From assembly GCA_016931455.1 (NCBI GenBank), contig JAFGES010000104.1, forward strand, positions 1 through 64,000: DNA of 64,000 nt, written 5' to 3'. Position 1 is the stretch's first letter. Each line of letters begins with the position of its first letter. The position numbers were made by a program, and so were the translations under genes. Under the pieces are notes generated by a model. It did no database searches. It had not been told where the DNA came from and worked only from the letters and a program-made list of their open reading frames with translations. The stretch comes from Desulfobacterales bacterium. GTDB taxonomy: Bacteria > Desulfobacterota > Desulfobacteria > Desulfobacterales > JAHDSC01. Shown piece after piece: positions 9,164 to 18,636 of the stretch.

Positions 9164-10507
9164 ATGAATTATAAAATATTTCATTTAGGTGCCGAACACT
9201 GCGTAACCGGTTCCTGTCATCTCCTGCAAACAGCCGGCCTTAACATCATGGTCGATTGCGGTATTACACAGGGTCAAGATACATCTCGGCCGATAGAATC
9301 TTGGCCGGTTAAGCCGTATGAAATTGACTATCTTTTCATAACTCATGCCCATATCGATCATACGGGTCGGATACCGGATTTGATTGAAAAAGGTTTTCAA
9401 GGCGAGATTATTTGTACGGCTCCCACTAAAGCACTTCTTATTCCCATGCTGAATGATGCTATGGCATTTTCCGAGAGGCAACCCCATGAAATTGACAAAT
9501 TGTGTCAAAGCATTGACGATTTGTCATGGGGATTTGAATATAATCAGAAATTTTCATTGAAACACAGGGTATCGTTTAAGTTCGGCAATGCGGGGCATAT
9601 ACTCGGTTCCTGTTTTATTCGATTTGAATCTGAAAAGCCTACTTGGTCAATCATTTTTTCCGGAGATATCGGTGCAAGAGAAACTCCACTTCTGCCGGAC
9701 CCTGATGCGGCTGATTCATGCGATGTGTTGATACTCGAATCCACCTATGGTGACGGTTTTCATGAAGATAGAAAAGATAGGGTTAGACGGCTCGGAGAAA
9801 TATTAGAGCGAGCGATATCTGATAAAGGTAAAGTTTTTATTCCCTCTTTTGCCTTAGGGCGCACGCAAGAATTGCTATATGAAATGGATCGATTATTTTC
9901 AGATTCCGTTTTAAAACAAGCCTTTCCAAAGCTACATCAAATCCGCCGGATACCTGTGTTTTTGGATTCACCGCTAGGCCTTGAGGTGACCAATATTTAT
10001 AATCGGCTTTCTGATTTTTGGGATCAAGAAGCGCGTAAAATCCAACATAGCGGCAACTCACCCATTGATTTCGATTACCTTTATGCTGTCGAGAACTACA
10101 AAGATCATCTTAGAATTTTAGATATTCCAGGCCCGGCTATTATTATTGCCGGAAGCGGGATGTGTTCAGGCGGCAGAATTATGGAACATTTGGAAAAAGG
10201 ACTTGAAGATAGCAAAAATGATATATTTTTTATTGGCTGGCAGGGAAAGAAAACACCGGGAAGATACATTATTGAACATAGCCGAAAACCCGGAGGTTAT
10301 CTTTATTTGAATGGAAGTAAGATAAAAATTCATGCCAAAGTTCATTGCTTGACCGGCTATTCGGCTCATGCGGATCAAAAAGGCCTGGTCGATTGGGTAA
10401 ATTCCATGCCGGAAAAGCCTAAAAAGATCAAACTCGTTCATGGAGAACCATCGGCGCAGAGTTTACTGGCCGGGGTTTTAAGAAGTCAAGGATATAGGGT
10501 CATCTAA
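9164..10507 (+). CDS. Beta-CASP metallo-beta-lactamase fold ribonuclease
   Basis: A 447-aa cytoplasmic protein. It has the zinc motif HAHIDHTGR, the SGDIGARETP motif, the beta-CASP insertion with IPSFALGRTQELLYE, the motif GSGMCSGGRIMEH, and the C-terminal RNA-specificity (RMMBL) box CLTGYSAHADQKGL. This combination marks a YSH1/RNase J-related metallo-hydrolase acting on RNA. The start ATG abuts the preceding stop codon, so translation is probably coupled. Nothing ties it functionally to the glycosyltransferases around it beyond co-transcription. Confidence 0.88.
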   Translation: MNYKIFHLGAEHCVTGSCHLLQTAGLNIMVDCGITQGQDTSRPIESWPVKPYEIDYLFITHAHIDHTGRIPDLIEKGFQGEIICTAPTKALLIPMLNDAMAFSERQPHEIDKLCQSIDDLSWGFEYNQKFSLKHRVSFKFGNAGHILGSCFIRFESEKPTWSIIFSGDIGARETPLLPDPDAADSCDVLILESTYGDGFHEDRKDRVRRLGEILERAISDKGKVFIPSFALGRTQELLYEMDRLFSDSVLKQAFPKLHQIRRIPVFLDSPLGLEVTNIYNRLSDFWDQEARKIQHSGNSPIDFDYLYAVENYKDHLRILDIPGPAIIIAGSGMCSGGRIMEHLEKGLEDSKNDIFFIGWQGKKTPGRYIIEHSRKPGGYLYLNGSKIKIHAKVHCLTGYSAHADQKGLVDWVNSMPEKPKKIKLVHGEPSAQSLLAGVLRSQGYRVI

Positions 10508-10509
10508 TT

Positions 10510-11451
10510 ATGAGTCAACCGAAAGTTTCTATTATTATTCCAGCCTACAATGAATCGCAAACAATTGGAGTACTTGTTTCGAAAATCAAGGATCTTTATC
10601 CTGATTTTGAGATTATCGTTATCAATGACGGTTCAACCGATGATACGCTGAATGTCGCTAAATCCGCCGGAGCGGATGTATACAGCCATCCGTATAACAT
10701 TGGCAACGGTGCTGCCGTCAAAAGTGGAATAAGGGTTGCATCGGGTGAGATTCTAGTATTTATGGACGGTGATAGCCAACACGCTCCCGAAGATATTTCA
10801 AAATTGCTGAAATATTTTCCCGACTTTGACATGGTTGTTGCTGCCAGGTCCAATGGTGACCAGACTTCATGGGGACGAGCGATCGGCAATAAAATCTTTA
10901 ATTGGCTGGCATCCTATGTGGCTAATTTTCAGGTCAAGGATCTAACTTCCGGTTTTCGGGCCGTTAAATCGGGTATTGCTCGTAGTTTTGTATATCTGCT
11001 GCCCAACACCTATTCCTACCCCACAACCATGACACTCGGTGTTCTAAGAAGCGGAAGAAGTGTAAAATATGTTCCGATCAAAGTTCAAAAACGAAAGGCA
11101 GGTAACAGCAATATAAGAGTTTTCAATGATGGTGTACGATTTTTTATGATTATAAGTAAAATTTGTACCCTTTATTCTCCCTTTAGAATATTTCTTCCCG
11201 TCAGTTTTTTTATGTTTATTTTGGGCTTTCTTTATTATCTGTATACCTTTTTTAGCGTGGGTCGCTTTACAAATATGAGTGCGCTTTTGTTTACAACCTC
11301 CATTATCATTTTCATGATGAGTCTAATTTCAGAACAGATTTGTCAAATGCGATTTGAAAGACGTAGCGGAGATCGTCCGGTTCGAGCTTTAGATGTATCC
11401 TCAAAAGATGAAACTACGCAGAAATTGAGCTTTTTACGATTTCGTCAATGA
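10510..11451 (+). CDS. GT2 glycosyltransferase, polyprenyl-phosphate type
   Basis: A 313-aa family 2 glycosyltransferase of the dolichyl-phosphate mannose synthase kind. It has SIIIPAYNES at the N-terminus, VINDGSTDDT, the DXD-like FMDGDSQH, and two C-terminal membrane helices (about residues 222-275). It likely makes an undecaprenyl-phosphate-linked sugar on the cytoplasmic face. That is the donor type used by GT-C enzymes such as the one two genes upstream. It starts two bases after the previous stop and is the last gene of the plus-strand block; the GT4 gene converges on it. Confidence 0.86.
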   Translation: MSQPKVSIIIPAYNESQTIGVLVSKIKDLYPDFEIIVINDGSTDDTLNVAKSAGADVYSHPYNIGNGAAVKSGIRVASGEILVFMDGDSQHAPEDISKLLKYFPDFDMVVAARSNGDQTSWGRAIGNKIFNWLASYVANFQVKDLTSGFRAVKSGIARSFVYLLPNTYSYPTTMTLGVLRSGRSVKYVPIKVQKRKAGNSNIRVFNDGVRFFMIISKICTLYSPFRIFLPVSFFMFILGFLYYLYTFFSVGRFTNMSALLFTTSIIIFMMSLISEQICQMRFERRSGDRPVRALDVSSKDETTQKLSFLRFRQ

Positions 11452-11514
11452 TTTAAGTAAATCGTAACTCAGTTCCGATGCAATTTTGTTTGGATTTATC
11501 ATTTTTCAAGAGAG

Positions 11515-12762
11515 TTAAGATCTTTCGCATGTTTTTGTTCCCAAGACTAATCTTTGATATATAGCCCACGTCTTTTGGGCAATCGCTGACCAAGCGAATT
11601 TTTCAGCTGCAATCTTTGTGTTTGCAGACATCACTTCGAGTTGATCACTGTCTTTGAGGCAACTGATAATCGCTTTGGCCAGAGCGTCAGGGTTCTTTGG
11701 AGGAACTATAAATCGGGAATCGCTTACAAGCTCCGGTAACCCACCGACATCGGTGACAATCATCGGTTTTCGAAAAGAGATTGCCGCTGTTCCGACACCG
11801 CTTTGGCTGTCAAATTGATGATAAGGTAATATAACTAGATCTGAGGCGGAAAAAAATCGATAAACTTCGTTGGAGGGGATATAGTTTAAATACGAACTTA
11901 AGTAATCATTGATTCTTAGAGTTTTTGCAAATTGCTCGTAAGGCTTCCAATCTTCCCACAACTTACCTGCTATAATTAAACGGGCTTCAGGGATTTTTTT
12001 CAAAACTTCGGAAAATGCGGCAAAAGCGGTATCAATTCCCTTATAAGCTCGAACGGCACCAAAAATAAGAATAACCTTTTGCTTCGGAGTAAATCCCATT
12101 TCTTTGCGAATATCATTGCGGTCGGCATCGCTGTTGAGGTAAAAATCTAAGGTGCCGTGAGGGATCAGGCTTATTTGATCAGGGTGAATTTGATAGTATT
12201 TTATCAATTGTTCTTTGTTACGCTTTGTATGGACGATAAAGTGATCCCCTAATTTGAAAAGCAAGCGTGAAGCCATATAAAAAGTATAAGATCCTTCATG
12301 CGAAAGCACATTATGAACGGTAAAAACAATGGGCTTTCCACGTAGTTTAAAACCTGTGCATATCACCATATAGACCAGCCACAAAGGTAAGCTCCACCAC
12401 TGGGCATGCAGCAACTTTGCGTTTGAAAATAAACCGGCATAAATCCAGGAAATGGGATTATACCATGTTAAGCGACGATTGACTTTGAGGTTTGTGCAAG
12501 TCAAGGGCGGAAAAGTATTATCATCTTCAAGATCTCCTCCCGGATAAATGAAAGCAGGATACATTTTTAGAAATGAGATGAATTCAACCGGCCCTAAATC
12601 AGCCACTGCCGTTGAAAGTTCCAAGCAGTAACTGCTGAGCCCCCGGCAAGGGGGCAAAGAACCCAGCATTGCAATTTTTGGGTGAAGATATTGATTAACT
12701 CTTTTTGTATTCAATTCAGTATTATGTTCGATAGTGATAGGATTCTCCTTTAATTGAATCAA
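11515..12762 (-). CDS. GT4 glycosyltransferase
   Basis: A 415-aa GT-B fold group 1 glycosyltransferase. The C-terminal Rossmann domain has LIFGAVRAYKGIDTAF, LIIAGKLWEDW, and the nucleotide-sugar motif near DLVILPYHQFDSQSGVGT with GGLPELV. The product is unknown; related enzymes build surface polysaccharides. The start is uncertain. The longest frame begins with TTG at 12762, without a clear ribosome site in front; a GGAG lies 20 bases inside it, and homology to the family begins only near residue 29. It converges on the GT2 gene. Confidence 0.8.
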   Translation of the reverse strand: MIQLKENPITIEHNTELNTKRVNQYLHPKIAMLGSLPPCRGLSSYCLELSTAVADLGPVEFISFLKMYPAFIYPGGDLEDDNTFPPLTCTNLKVNRRLTWYNPISWIYAGLFSNAKLLHAQWWSLPLWLVYMVICTGFKLRGKPIVFTVHNVLSHEGSYTFYMASRLLFKLGDHFIVHTKRNKEQLIKYYQIHPDQISLIPHGTLDFYLNSDADRNDIRKEMGFTPKQKVILIFGAVRAYKGIDTAFAAFSEVLKKIPEARLIIAGKLWEDWKPYEQFAKTLRINDYLSSYLNYIPSNEVYRFFSASDLVILPYHQFDSQSGVGTAAISFRKPMIVTDVGGLPELVSDSRFIVPPKNPDALAKAIISCLKDSDQLEVMSANTKIAAEKFAWSAIAQKTWAIYQRLVLGTKTCERS

Positions 12763-13096
12763 TCAAATTTTCAATAAAAGTTGAAATTGGACTTTTTATG
12801 ACGCCGTCAAATCTAGAAAAAATGAATATTAGCATATGCTATCCGGAAATGTAAATTTTATTTCTCCAAGTCTTTGAACCCTTCTTTGCCGGGTAAAGAA
12901 GAAAAACCTTATCGATAAACGATTAGATTCGGTTCTTGACAATATTTTCATATGATAATAATCTTACGAATAAGTTATAGATAAGGCCTCATGGCTTCTA
13001 ATCAAAAGATATATTTTCTTGCCGAGCTACTAAGCTATTACATAGGGTTTAGGCTATGTTATCTTAAACAACATTTTTAACTTGAGGTCGATTCAG
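12763..13096. promoter_or_regulatory. Divergent intergenic region before the T6SS operon
   Basis: This 334-base region contains no gene. It separates the minus-strand GT4 gene from the first gene of the T6SS operon and must hold promoters for both unless transcription enters from outside. A TTGACA at 12936-12941 is the best -35 box on the plus strand, but the AT-rich sequence 17 bases on (TAATCT) is only a poor -10, so the promoter assignment is weak. No sigma-54 pattern was found. Confidence 0.35.
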
Positions 13097-13948
13097 GTGA
13101 AAAAAAGCCTCTTGCTGTGGTGCTTTTTGTTCTGGTGCTTTTTGCTCTGTTTAACAAGTACTGTTATGACTTACAGCAAAATCAGCCGGTTAAAGAGCAA
13201 AATAAATCATTCCGGAATAGACATTGTTCAGCGGCTATCTATTCATGGCGCTTTGCCTTTATTAGAAAAAGATACGGCAACGCTCAGCCGATTAATTCAT
13301 GAATCTGCAACACAATCAAATGCTGTTTTTGCAGCGATTGTCGATCATAAAAACAACATTATCGTTAATACGAATCCGGAATTATTAGTTTTTGCAAATG
13401 AAATAGATAAAACATATACTCAGGGAGAAGTCTCTTTTTGGGCAGGAGTCACAACGGGTGATGAAAAAATGATCTTCTCTTCAGATGTGACCTATTCAGG
13501 TACAAAGATCGGCAAAATATACTTAGCCCTTTCGACCAAAGAAATTCATGAATCCCAAAATTTACTCATTTTCATTATCTTTTCAAGTTTTATAGTTTTA
13601 TCGGCAGTATTAAGTATTATATATTACAATGAGTTACGAGTATTTATAAATCGGCTGAAAGCGTTTTGGAAATCAAACCCGGATAGAGAGTTTCTTCATA
13701 AAAAAAATCTCCATATTATTTGCCCATTGTGCGGCTCGAATCAACCGATGACCCAATCAATTTTTGATTGTGTAGATTTGAAAAATATCCCTACAATTCG
13801 ATCTGCAGAAGGTGAGTTGGATTCCGGGGTGTTACGTCAATCTGAAGGAATTTTCCTGGCGGATATCGCTGGAATTGAAAATCTGGGCTGGTTAAAACGT
13901 CAAGTCATTTTTCGTTGTGCAGAAATTATTAAAATCCTATCAACCTGA
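13097..13948 (+). CDS. Membrane sensor-like protein, paralog of the adjacent kinase's sensor
   Basis: A 283-aa protein, not a recognised family. Two membrane helices (about 5-24 and 160-180) bracket a periplasmic domain. The cytoplasmic tail has a CPLC...C cluster that could bind zinc. The periplasmic domain clearly resembles that of the next gene's kinase: LLEKDTATL versus LLEKDILSL, FAAIVDHKNNIIV versus FAAILDHKDTIVV, and DVTYSGTKIGKI versus DVTYSGINIGKV. GTG 13097 is preferred over TTG 13082 because GAGG precedes it by 9 bases. It opens the T6SS operon and probably shares a signal with the kinase. Confidence 0.7.
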   Translation: MKKSLLLWCFLFWCFLLCLTSTVMTYSKISRLKSKINHSGIDIVQRLSIHGALPLLEKDTATLSRLIHESATQSNAVFAAIVDHKNNIIVNTNPELLVFANEIDKTYTQGEVSFWAGVTTGDEKMIFSSDVTYSGTKIGKIYLALSTKEIHESQNLLIFIIFSSFIVLSAVLSIIYYNELRVFINRLKAFWKSNPDREFLHKKNLHIICPLCGSNQPMTQSIFDCVDLKNIPTIRSAEGELDSGVLRQSEGIFLADIAGIENLGWLKRQVIFRCAEIIKILST

Positions 13949-13990
13949 AAGTTGAATTCGGGATAATCTTGAAACTGCGGAAAGGGAGCG

Positions 13991-15613
13991 ATGTCTGTTA
14001 GCCAAATAACCTCATCAACCGTATTATGGGTGAAGGAATTGTCAACAAACATCTTCCACACACTCAGACGAAAATTGTTCCAAGTAAAATTCATCCATCG
14101 TAACAGCAAGCCCATTATGGTGTGTCTTATAATTTGGATTGTAGCCGTAGTGGGGAGTTATTTTATTTACCACAGTGCAACCTCACAGGTAAAAAGTGAC
14201 TTCTATCAATACGGACGGTCGGCAACGCAGAACCTCACAGCTAAAATCGGTTCCTTCCTTTTAGAAAAAGATATCTTATCCTTAAATTCGGCTATTGCTG
14301 AGATCACCGACAATAAAAATTTGATTTTTGCCGCAATCTTAGATCACAAAGATACAATCGTGGTCCAAACTGAAACCGATCGATCAAGTGAAATGTCAGT
14401 CCCTTTAAGAAATAGAAAATTTATAGGTACTATAGAAGGCGTTTCAATTGAATCCGGAGTTTCAGCAAGTAATGAAAACGTGATCCGCTATTCCAAAGAT
14501 GTCACTTATTCCGGAATAAATATTGGTAAAGTACAATGCGTATTCTCTCCGTCGGATTTGTACCGTAGCCTAAAAAAATACAAAATTTTTTTTATCTCCG
14601 AAGTTATTTTCAGTTTTTTGTTATTTTCAGTAATTTTGTCGGCGATTGATCGGATCACCAAAGCAAGAGCCTTAAGGGACCAAAAAGAAAAAGAAAAAAT
14701 GGACCGGATCGGTCCTTATGTATTGAAAGAAAAAATCGGTCAAGGAGGGATGGCCGAGTTGTTTTTAGCCGACTATATACGCGAGGAGGGTTTTCGAAAA
14801 AGGGTTGCCTTGAAAAAAATACTTCCTCACCTTGTTGAAAGTCCCGAGTTTATTAAGATGTTCATTCGCGAGGCCAGACTGGCGGCTATTTTACAGCACC
14901 CGAATATTGTTCAGATTTTTGATTTTGGTAAAAGAGAAAATATTTATTTCATTGTCATGGAATATATTTACGGGAAAAATCTGGCTGAAATAATCAACTC
15001 ACATCAAGGAGGCCTGCCTGTTGACCAATGCGTTTTTATAGTGTCACAGATTTGTATGGGGCTGCAGTACTCTCATGCGAAAAAGGATGACTCATCCGGT
15101 GAACCCTTGAATATAGTGCATAGAGATATCAGTCCTCAGAATATCCTTATTTCATTTCAAGGTGAAGTCAAAATCAGCGATTTTGGAATTTCAAAGGCCC
15201 GATCGGAGCCCAGTATGACCAAAGCCGGAGTCATCAAAGGTAAACTTTCCTATCTGTCACCGGAACAGGCCTTGGGACAAGCTGCCGATCATCAATCCGA
15301 CTTATATGCATTGGGAATTGTTTTTTATGAAATGCTTTCCGGAAAGAAATTATATCATTTTGATAGTGAGATTAAAGCCATTCGATCGATTCCAAAAATG
15401 GAAATCGTTTCCATAATTGAAGTGAGACCTGAGATTCCGGAGCAGCTCAACAATATCGTAATGAAATGCCTATCAAAAGATAAAAAAAATAGATACCAAA
15501 GTGCGCAGGAAATTCTAAGGGACTTGGTAGATCTTAAATTAAAATTGAATATGCCGTATGATCGGTCAAATTTATCGGATTTCATGAAAAAACATTTTTC
15601 GGCGCAATGTTAA
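13991..15613 (+). CDS. Transmembrane Ser/Thr protein kinase, PpkA-like role
   Basis: A 540-aa kinase with its sensor at the N-terminus. A first membrane helix (about 42-60), a periplasmic domain (to about 190) and a second helix (about 196-217) precede a Hanks-type kinase domain from about residue 240. The domain has the glycine loop IGQGGMAEL, lysine in VALKK, HRD at 377-379 and DFG at 397-399, so it looks active. ATG 13991 follows GGGAG. In T6SS clusters such kinases trigger assembly by phosphorylating an FHA protein. Here no FHA domain is encoded nearby, but the next gene has a tail of likely phospho-acceptor motifs. TagF is present; a PppA-type phosphatase is not. Confidence 0.9.
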   Translation: MSVSQITSSTVLWVKELSTNIFHTLRRKLFQVKFIHRNSKPIMVCLIIWIVAVVGSYFIYHSATSQVKSDFYQYGRSATQNLTAKIGSFLLEKDILSLNSAIAEITDNKNLIFAAILDHKDTIVVQTETDRSSEMSVPLRNRKFIGTIEGVSIESGVSASNENVIRYSKDVTYSGINIGKVQCVFSPSDLYRSLKKYKIFFISEVIFSFLLFSVILSAIDRITKARALRDQKEKEKMDRIGPYVLKEKIGQGGMAELFLADYIREEGFRKRVALKKILPHLVESPEFIKMFIREARLAAILQHPNIVQIFDFGKRENIYFIVMEYIYGKNLAEIINSHQGGLPVDQCVFIVSQICMGLQYSHAKKDDSSGEPLNIVHRDISPQNILISFQGEVKISDFGISKARSEPSMTKAGVIKGKLSYLSPEQALGQAADHQSDLYALGIVFYEMLSGKKLYHFDSEIKAIRSIPKMEIVSIIEVRPEIPEQLNNIVMKCLSKDKKNRYQSAQEILRDLVDLKLKLNMPYDRSNLSDFMKKHFSAQC

Positions 15614-15771
15614 TGACAATGAAAAGATACAAATGGTTTCTATGAATTTATGGTCACGAAATGTTTTTAAAAATTAAAGTATTTTTTGCCGGTTCAAAAA
15701 ATACATTTAAAATTGAAGGCTGAAGACCGAAGATGTTTAAAAGAACATAGAATTTATTGAAGCGCTTTTTT

Positions 15772-17886
15772 ATGATTATGAATGAACCTAAATCTGAAAA
15801 AAAGATGAATATGCCATCCTTGGTTTCTTATATCGCTAATAAAGGGAATAAATTCCGTTTGAAGCTTTCTATGGTTTCAAAAGATCCATTAGTTATTGAA
15901 AAATTTCTTTTCCCATTTATGATTGTCAGCGAATCAAACCCGCTTGCCAATCTCATGGAAGCTCAAATTGTCAGTGACGCCGATAGCGAAATCAAAAAGG
16001 TATTTCTTCTAATCCAAAAAGAAGAATGTCTCCTTACAAGCGATGAATTGCGGCCCATAACCAACAAGGATATTGAACAGTGTTGGCAGAAGGCCTTTAG
16101 ATTTTATTCAGACAAAAACCAAGACGGCTCCATTGCAATCCTGTCAGATCAAATCGGTGCAGATAAATCTTTGTTGCCGTTTCAATCCTTGTTTTATTGT
16201 AAAGCAGAGCAAATTTTTTTTAACCCTCCCTGCCCAATATGCGGTCTACCGCTTCAGCAATGTTATAATGACGATCTGCTGATAGGTTCCGGACTCCAAC
16301 CGTACTCAACATCCCTTAGACGATATTTATTCTGCCCGAATTGCTTAGATGCAATCGAACAAACTGATTTTTATGTGTATAAGCTGCAAGTTGCCGATCC
16401 ACCGATATTAAAGGATCAATCGGATTTGATTAATGGATATGGGCGGTTGCTGGCGAAGGAAACGCATTTGGACGCGTTTCCTTGTTCCACATGTCCCAAA
16501 CAGTTGGAATGCTATAGTTCCGACAAGTTGGCTGCTTCTAGAATCATACCGTTTTCTTTTTACCCTTTTTTCATGTTGGTCTTTGAAGCCCAGTCGATTA
16601 AAGCGATTGATTTTCTATCTCTCATATCAGGAGCTTCGCCCAAGGAATTGTGCCATCGGCTTATTGAAAAAAAAGAGGACGGCCGGGTAAATTGCTTGCG
16701 ATTTATAATAGAAAATGATTTAATGAATTCACCTTTTTTGTTTGATGAAACTGAAAAATTTTTTCTGGAGGTTTTGTATTTAAAGCTTTCATTTTTGGGA
16801 GAGCTTGCGCAGACAATTTTTTCCAGGTTAGATATTTATCGCCCCCCGGATATCGGTTTGTCATTGGATCAGGTTTGGATTAAGCTAACGGAACGGGCAG
16901 GATTACTGCCGCTTTTCTGGAACTTTAAGCTAAGCCTTATAGATATCGGGGCCGATGCATTTAAAACCTCATTGCATCCCCAAATACCTCCTTTTTATGC
17001 GCTACACTTTTTAGGCACGGTTTGGTTCTATTGCCTTCTAGTCAACCGAAAACAAAGTCTTACAGATGTGTATGCGGCTGTTGAAAGCCAAATTGTAAAA
17101 GACGCTTCCAAAAAAGAATTGAATTTCAAAGTATTTATCGAGGATGCATCTAATCAGTTATTTAAACCTGAAAATATTTTTTGGGATCCGGATTGCCGTA
17201 AGCACAATACGGTTGAAAACAGCTGGGAGAGTATATGGGAAAAGGCACTGAACATGGGATGTAAGCTGCTCAATGCCGGTCTAAGTGCCGACTCCGAATG
17301 GGTGGAAAAAAAATTTTTGATTGAACTTGAAGGACTCAGAGAAGAAATTAAGTCTAAATTGTTCCAGCAACTTACGGTAACTGTTCAAGTACCGGCACAG
17401 GCACCGGTGGAAACGGAAAATAAAGCAATTCATGATATCCTTGTCAAGATCATGGATAAATGGGGTATAGGATTTACGGCAAAGCCGAATGATATAAAAC
17501 CGAGTGAAATGGGAATTGAAGAGCCGGATGAAACCGAACTTGAAAAAACCGTCGTCATATCAACGCAATCGAGTAAAGACCTTGAAAAAAAGGTTGTTCC
17601 TCAACAAGAACAAGATGATGAAGAAATACGAGAGACGGTTATCCTTTCTTCGGACGACTTTGACAAGCAGACCCTGACACCGATTACGTCGGAAGCTCAA
17701 GAAGCATCGGAAGACATTCCGGAGACGGTTATGATTTCGCCGCCTAAGGTCTCGGAACCGTCGGATTCTTCGAATAAAAAAGAAGTTTCTTCCGATCATT
17801 TTCTAAAGAAGAAATCTAATGAATTTGAAGAAGATGATTTTTTAGCCGAGACGGTTATTCTCCATCCGGATGTGGACAAGGAATAG
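15772..17886 (+). CDS. T6SS-linked protein of unknown function with four T-V motifs
   Basis: A 704-aa protein I do not recognise. Cysteine pairs CPIC...C, CPNC and CSTC...C between about residues 150 and 245 suggest bound zinc. The last 120 residues are acidic, low-complexity, and hold four spaced motifs: KTVVIS, ETVILS, ETVMIS and ETVILH, with threonines at 593, 622, 652 and 694. Each has Ile or Leu at +3, matching the pThr-x-x-I/L preference of FHA domains, and the kinase gene lies just upstream. Inference: a kinase substrate that recruits an FHA protein. Starts at TTG 15757 or ATG 15778 are also possible. GTG of the next gene follows 6 bases after the stop. Confidence 0.6.
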   Translation: MIMNEPKSEKKMNMPSLVSYIANKGNKFRLKLSMVSKDPLVIEKFLFPFMIVSESNPLANLMEAQIVSDADSEIKKVFLLIQKEECLLTSDELRPITNKDIEQCWQKAFRFYSDKNQDGSIAILSDQIGADKSLLPFQSLFYCKAEQIFFNPPCPICGLPLQQCYNDDLLIGSGLQPYSTSLRRYLFCPNCLDAIEQTDFYVYKLQVADPPILKDQSDLINGYGRLLAKETHLDAFPCSTCPKQLECYSSDKLAASRIIPFSFYPFFMLVFEAQSIKAIDFLSLISGASPKELCHRLIEKKEDGRVNCLRFIIENDLMNSPFLFDETEKFFLEVLYLKLSFLGELAQTIFSRLDIYRPPDIGLSLDQVWIKLTERAGLLPLFWNFKLSLIDIGADAFKTSLHPQIPPFYALHFLGTVWFYCLLVNRKQSLTDVYAAVESQIVKDASKKELNFKVFIEDASNQLFKPENIFWDPDCRKHNTVENSWESIWEKALNMGCKLLNAGLSADSEWVEKKFLIELEGLREEIKSKLFQQLTVTVQVPAQAPVETENKAIHDILVKIMDKWGIGFTAKPNDIKPSEMGIEEPDETELEKTVVISTQSSKDLEKKVVPQQEQDDEEIRETVILSSDDFDKQTLTPITSEAQEASEDIPETVMISPPKVSEPSDSSNKKEVSSDHFLKKKSNEFEEDDFLAETVILHPDVDKE

Positions 17887-17892
17887 CAGATC

Positions 17893-18621
17893 GTGACCCA
17901 TCGAATATCCATTAAACAATTGACCCATGAAGTCAGACAGATTTATAGATCCGATCGCTTGCAGGCTGAAGATTTGATTGCAACCTATATTGAAAAAAGA
18001 TTAAATGAATTTTCAGTTGAGGAAAGATCAATACTAGTAAAAAAATTGGCGGATGAGTTTGTGGATACTGATAAACATTTGACCGCCGATGTCAATATAG
18101 ACGAAGAAGTCCTTGCAAGAGTTTCTGCATTATTGCTCGGCAGGAAAGTGTCCAAGGCGGACTTGTCATCTACAGAGCTTTTAAGTCGATTGGCTGAATC
18201 TTTAAATACGATTTTTGATGAACTCAATCAATTGGTCAGTGTGATCAATGCAGCCCTTTATGGAGAGACGGTGGGTGAGGCAACGATTCGGCAGGTCATC
18301 GGGTTTCAATTGGAGGACGAAAGTCCTTCCAAGTCTCTTGAAAGTTATCTTGGACAAATCAGAAAAGCTTTTTTGACTGCCCAGCAAGCCTTCAAACAGG
18401 CTGCCCAATCTAAGGTGATTGAAATTTTAAATGAGTTGGACCCGGATAAGATCGCTGCAATCAGCGGAGGAGGCCTGAAATTCGGTCCCCTTCGTAAAGC
18501 CGAATTATTTGGGATATATACTGAAAAATTTCATACATGCCGAAAATGGTTTGAATCCGGGCGATTCATGGAAGAATTTCTGAGGGAGTTTGAAAAGAAT
18601 TGCCAAAAAATGTCTTTATAG
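17893..18621 (+). CDS. Stand-alone TagH/ImpI C-terminal domain-like protein
   Basis: A 242-aa, mostly helical cytoplasmic protein. Its second half, with LNQLVSVINAALYG, a central AQQAFKQAAQSKVIEILNEL helix and the end pattern ELFGIYTEKF...MEEFLREFEKNC, resembles the conserved C-terminal domain of T6SS FHA proteins (TagH/ImpI). The N-terminal forkhead-associated domain of those proteins is missing, as there is no GR...H...SR pattern. The start is GTG with AAGGA 11 bases upstream. Placed between the T-V motif protein and tssJ, it may do the structural part of the Fha job. The family call is by eye. Confidence 0.5.
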   Translation: MTHRISIKQLTHEVRQIYRSDRLQAEDLIATYIEKRLNEFSVEERSILVKKLADEFVDTDKHLTADVNIDEEVLARVSALLLGRKVSKADLSSTELLSRLAESLNTIFDELNQLVSVINAALYGETVGEATIRQVIGFQLEDESPSKSLESYLGQIRKAFLTAQQAFKQAAQSKVIEILNELDPDKIAAISGGGLKFGPLRKAELFGIYTEKFHTCRKWFESGRFMEEFLREFEKNCQKMSL

Positions 18622-18636
18622 CAGGGAGGTGCCAAA

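Noticed and set aside
11430-11470. TTACGATTT/AAATCGTAA inverted repeat at the end of the GT2 gene
   Set aside because: The stem spans the stop codon and no T tract follows; not convincing as a terminator.
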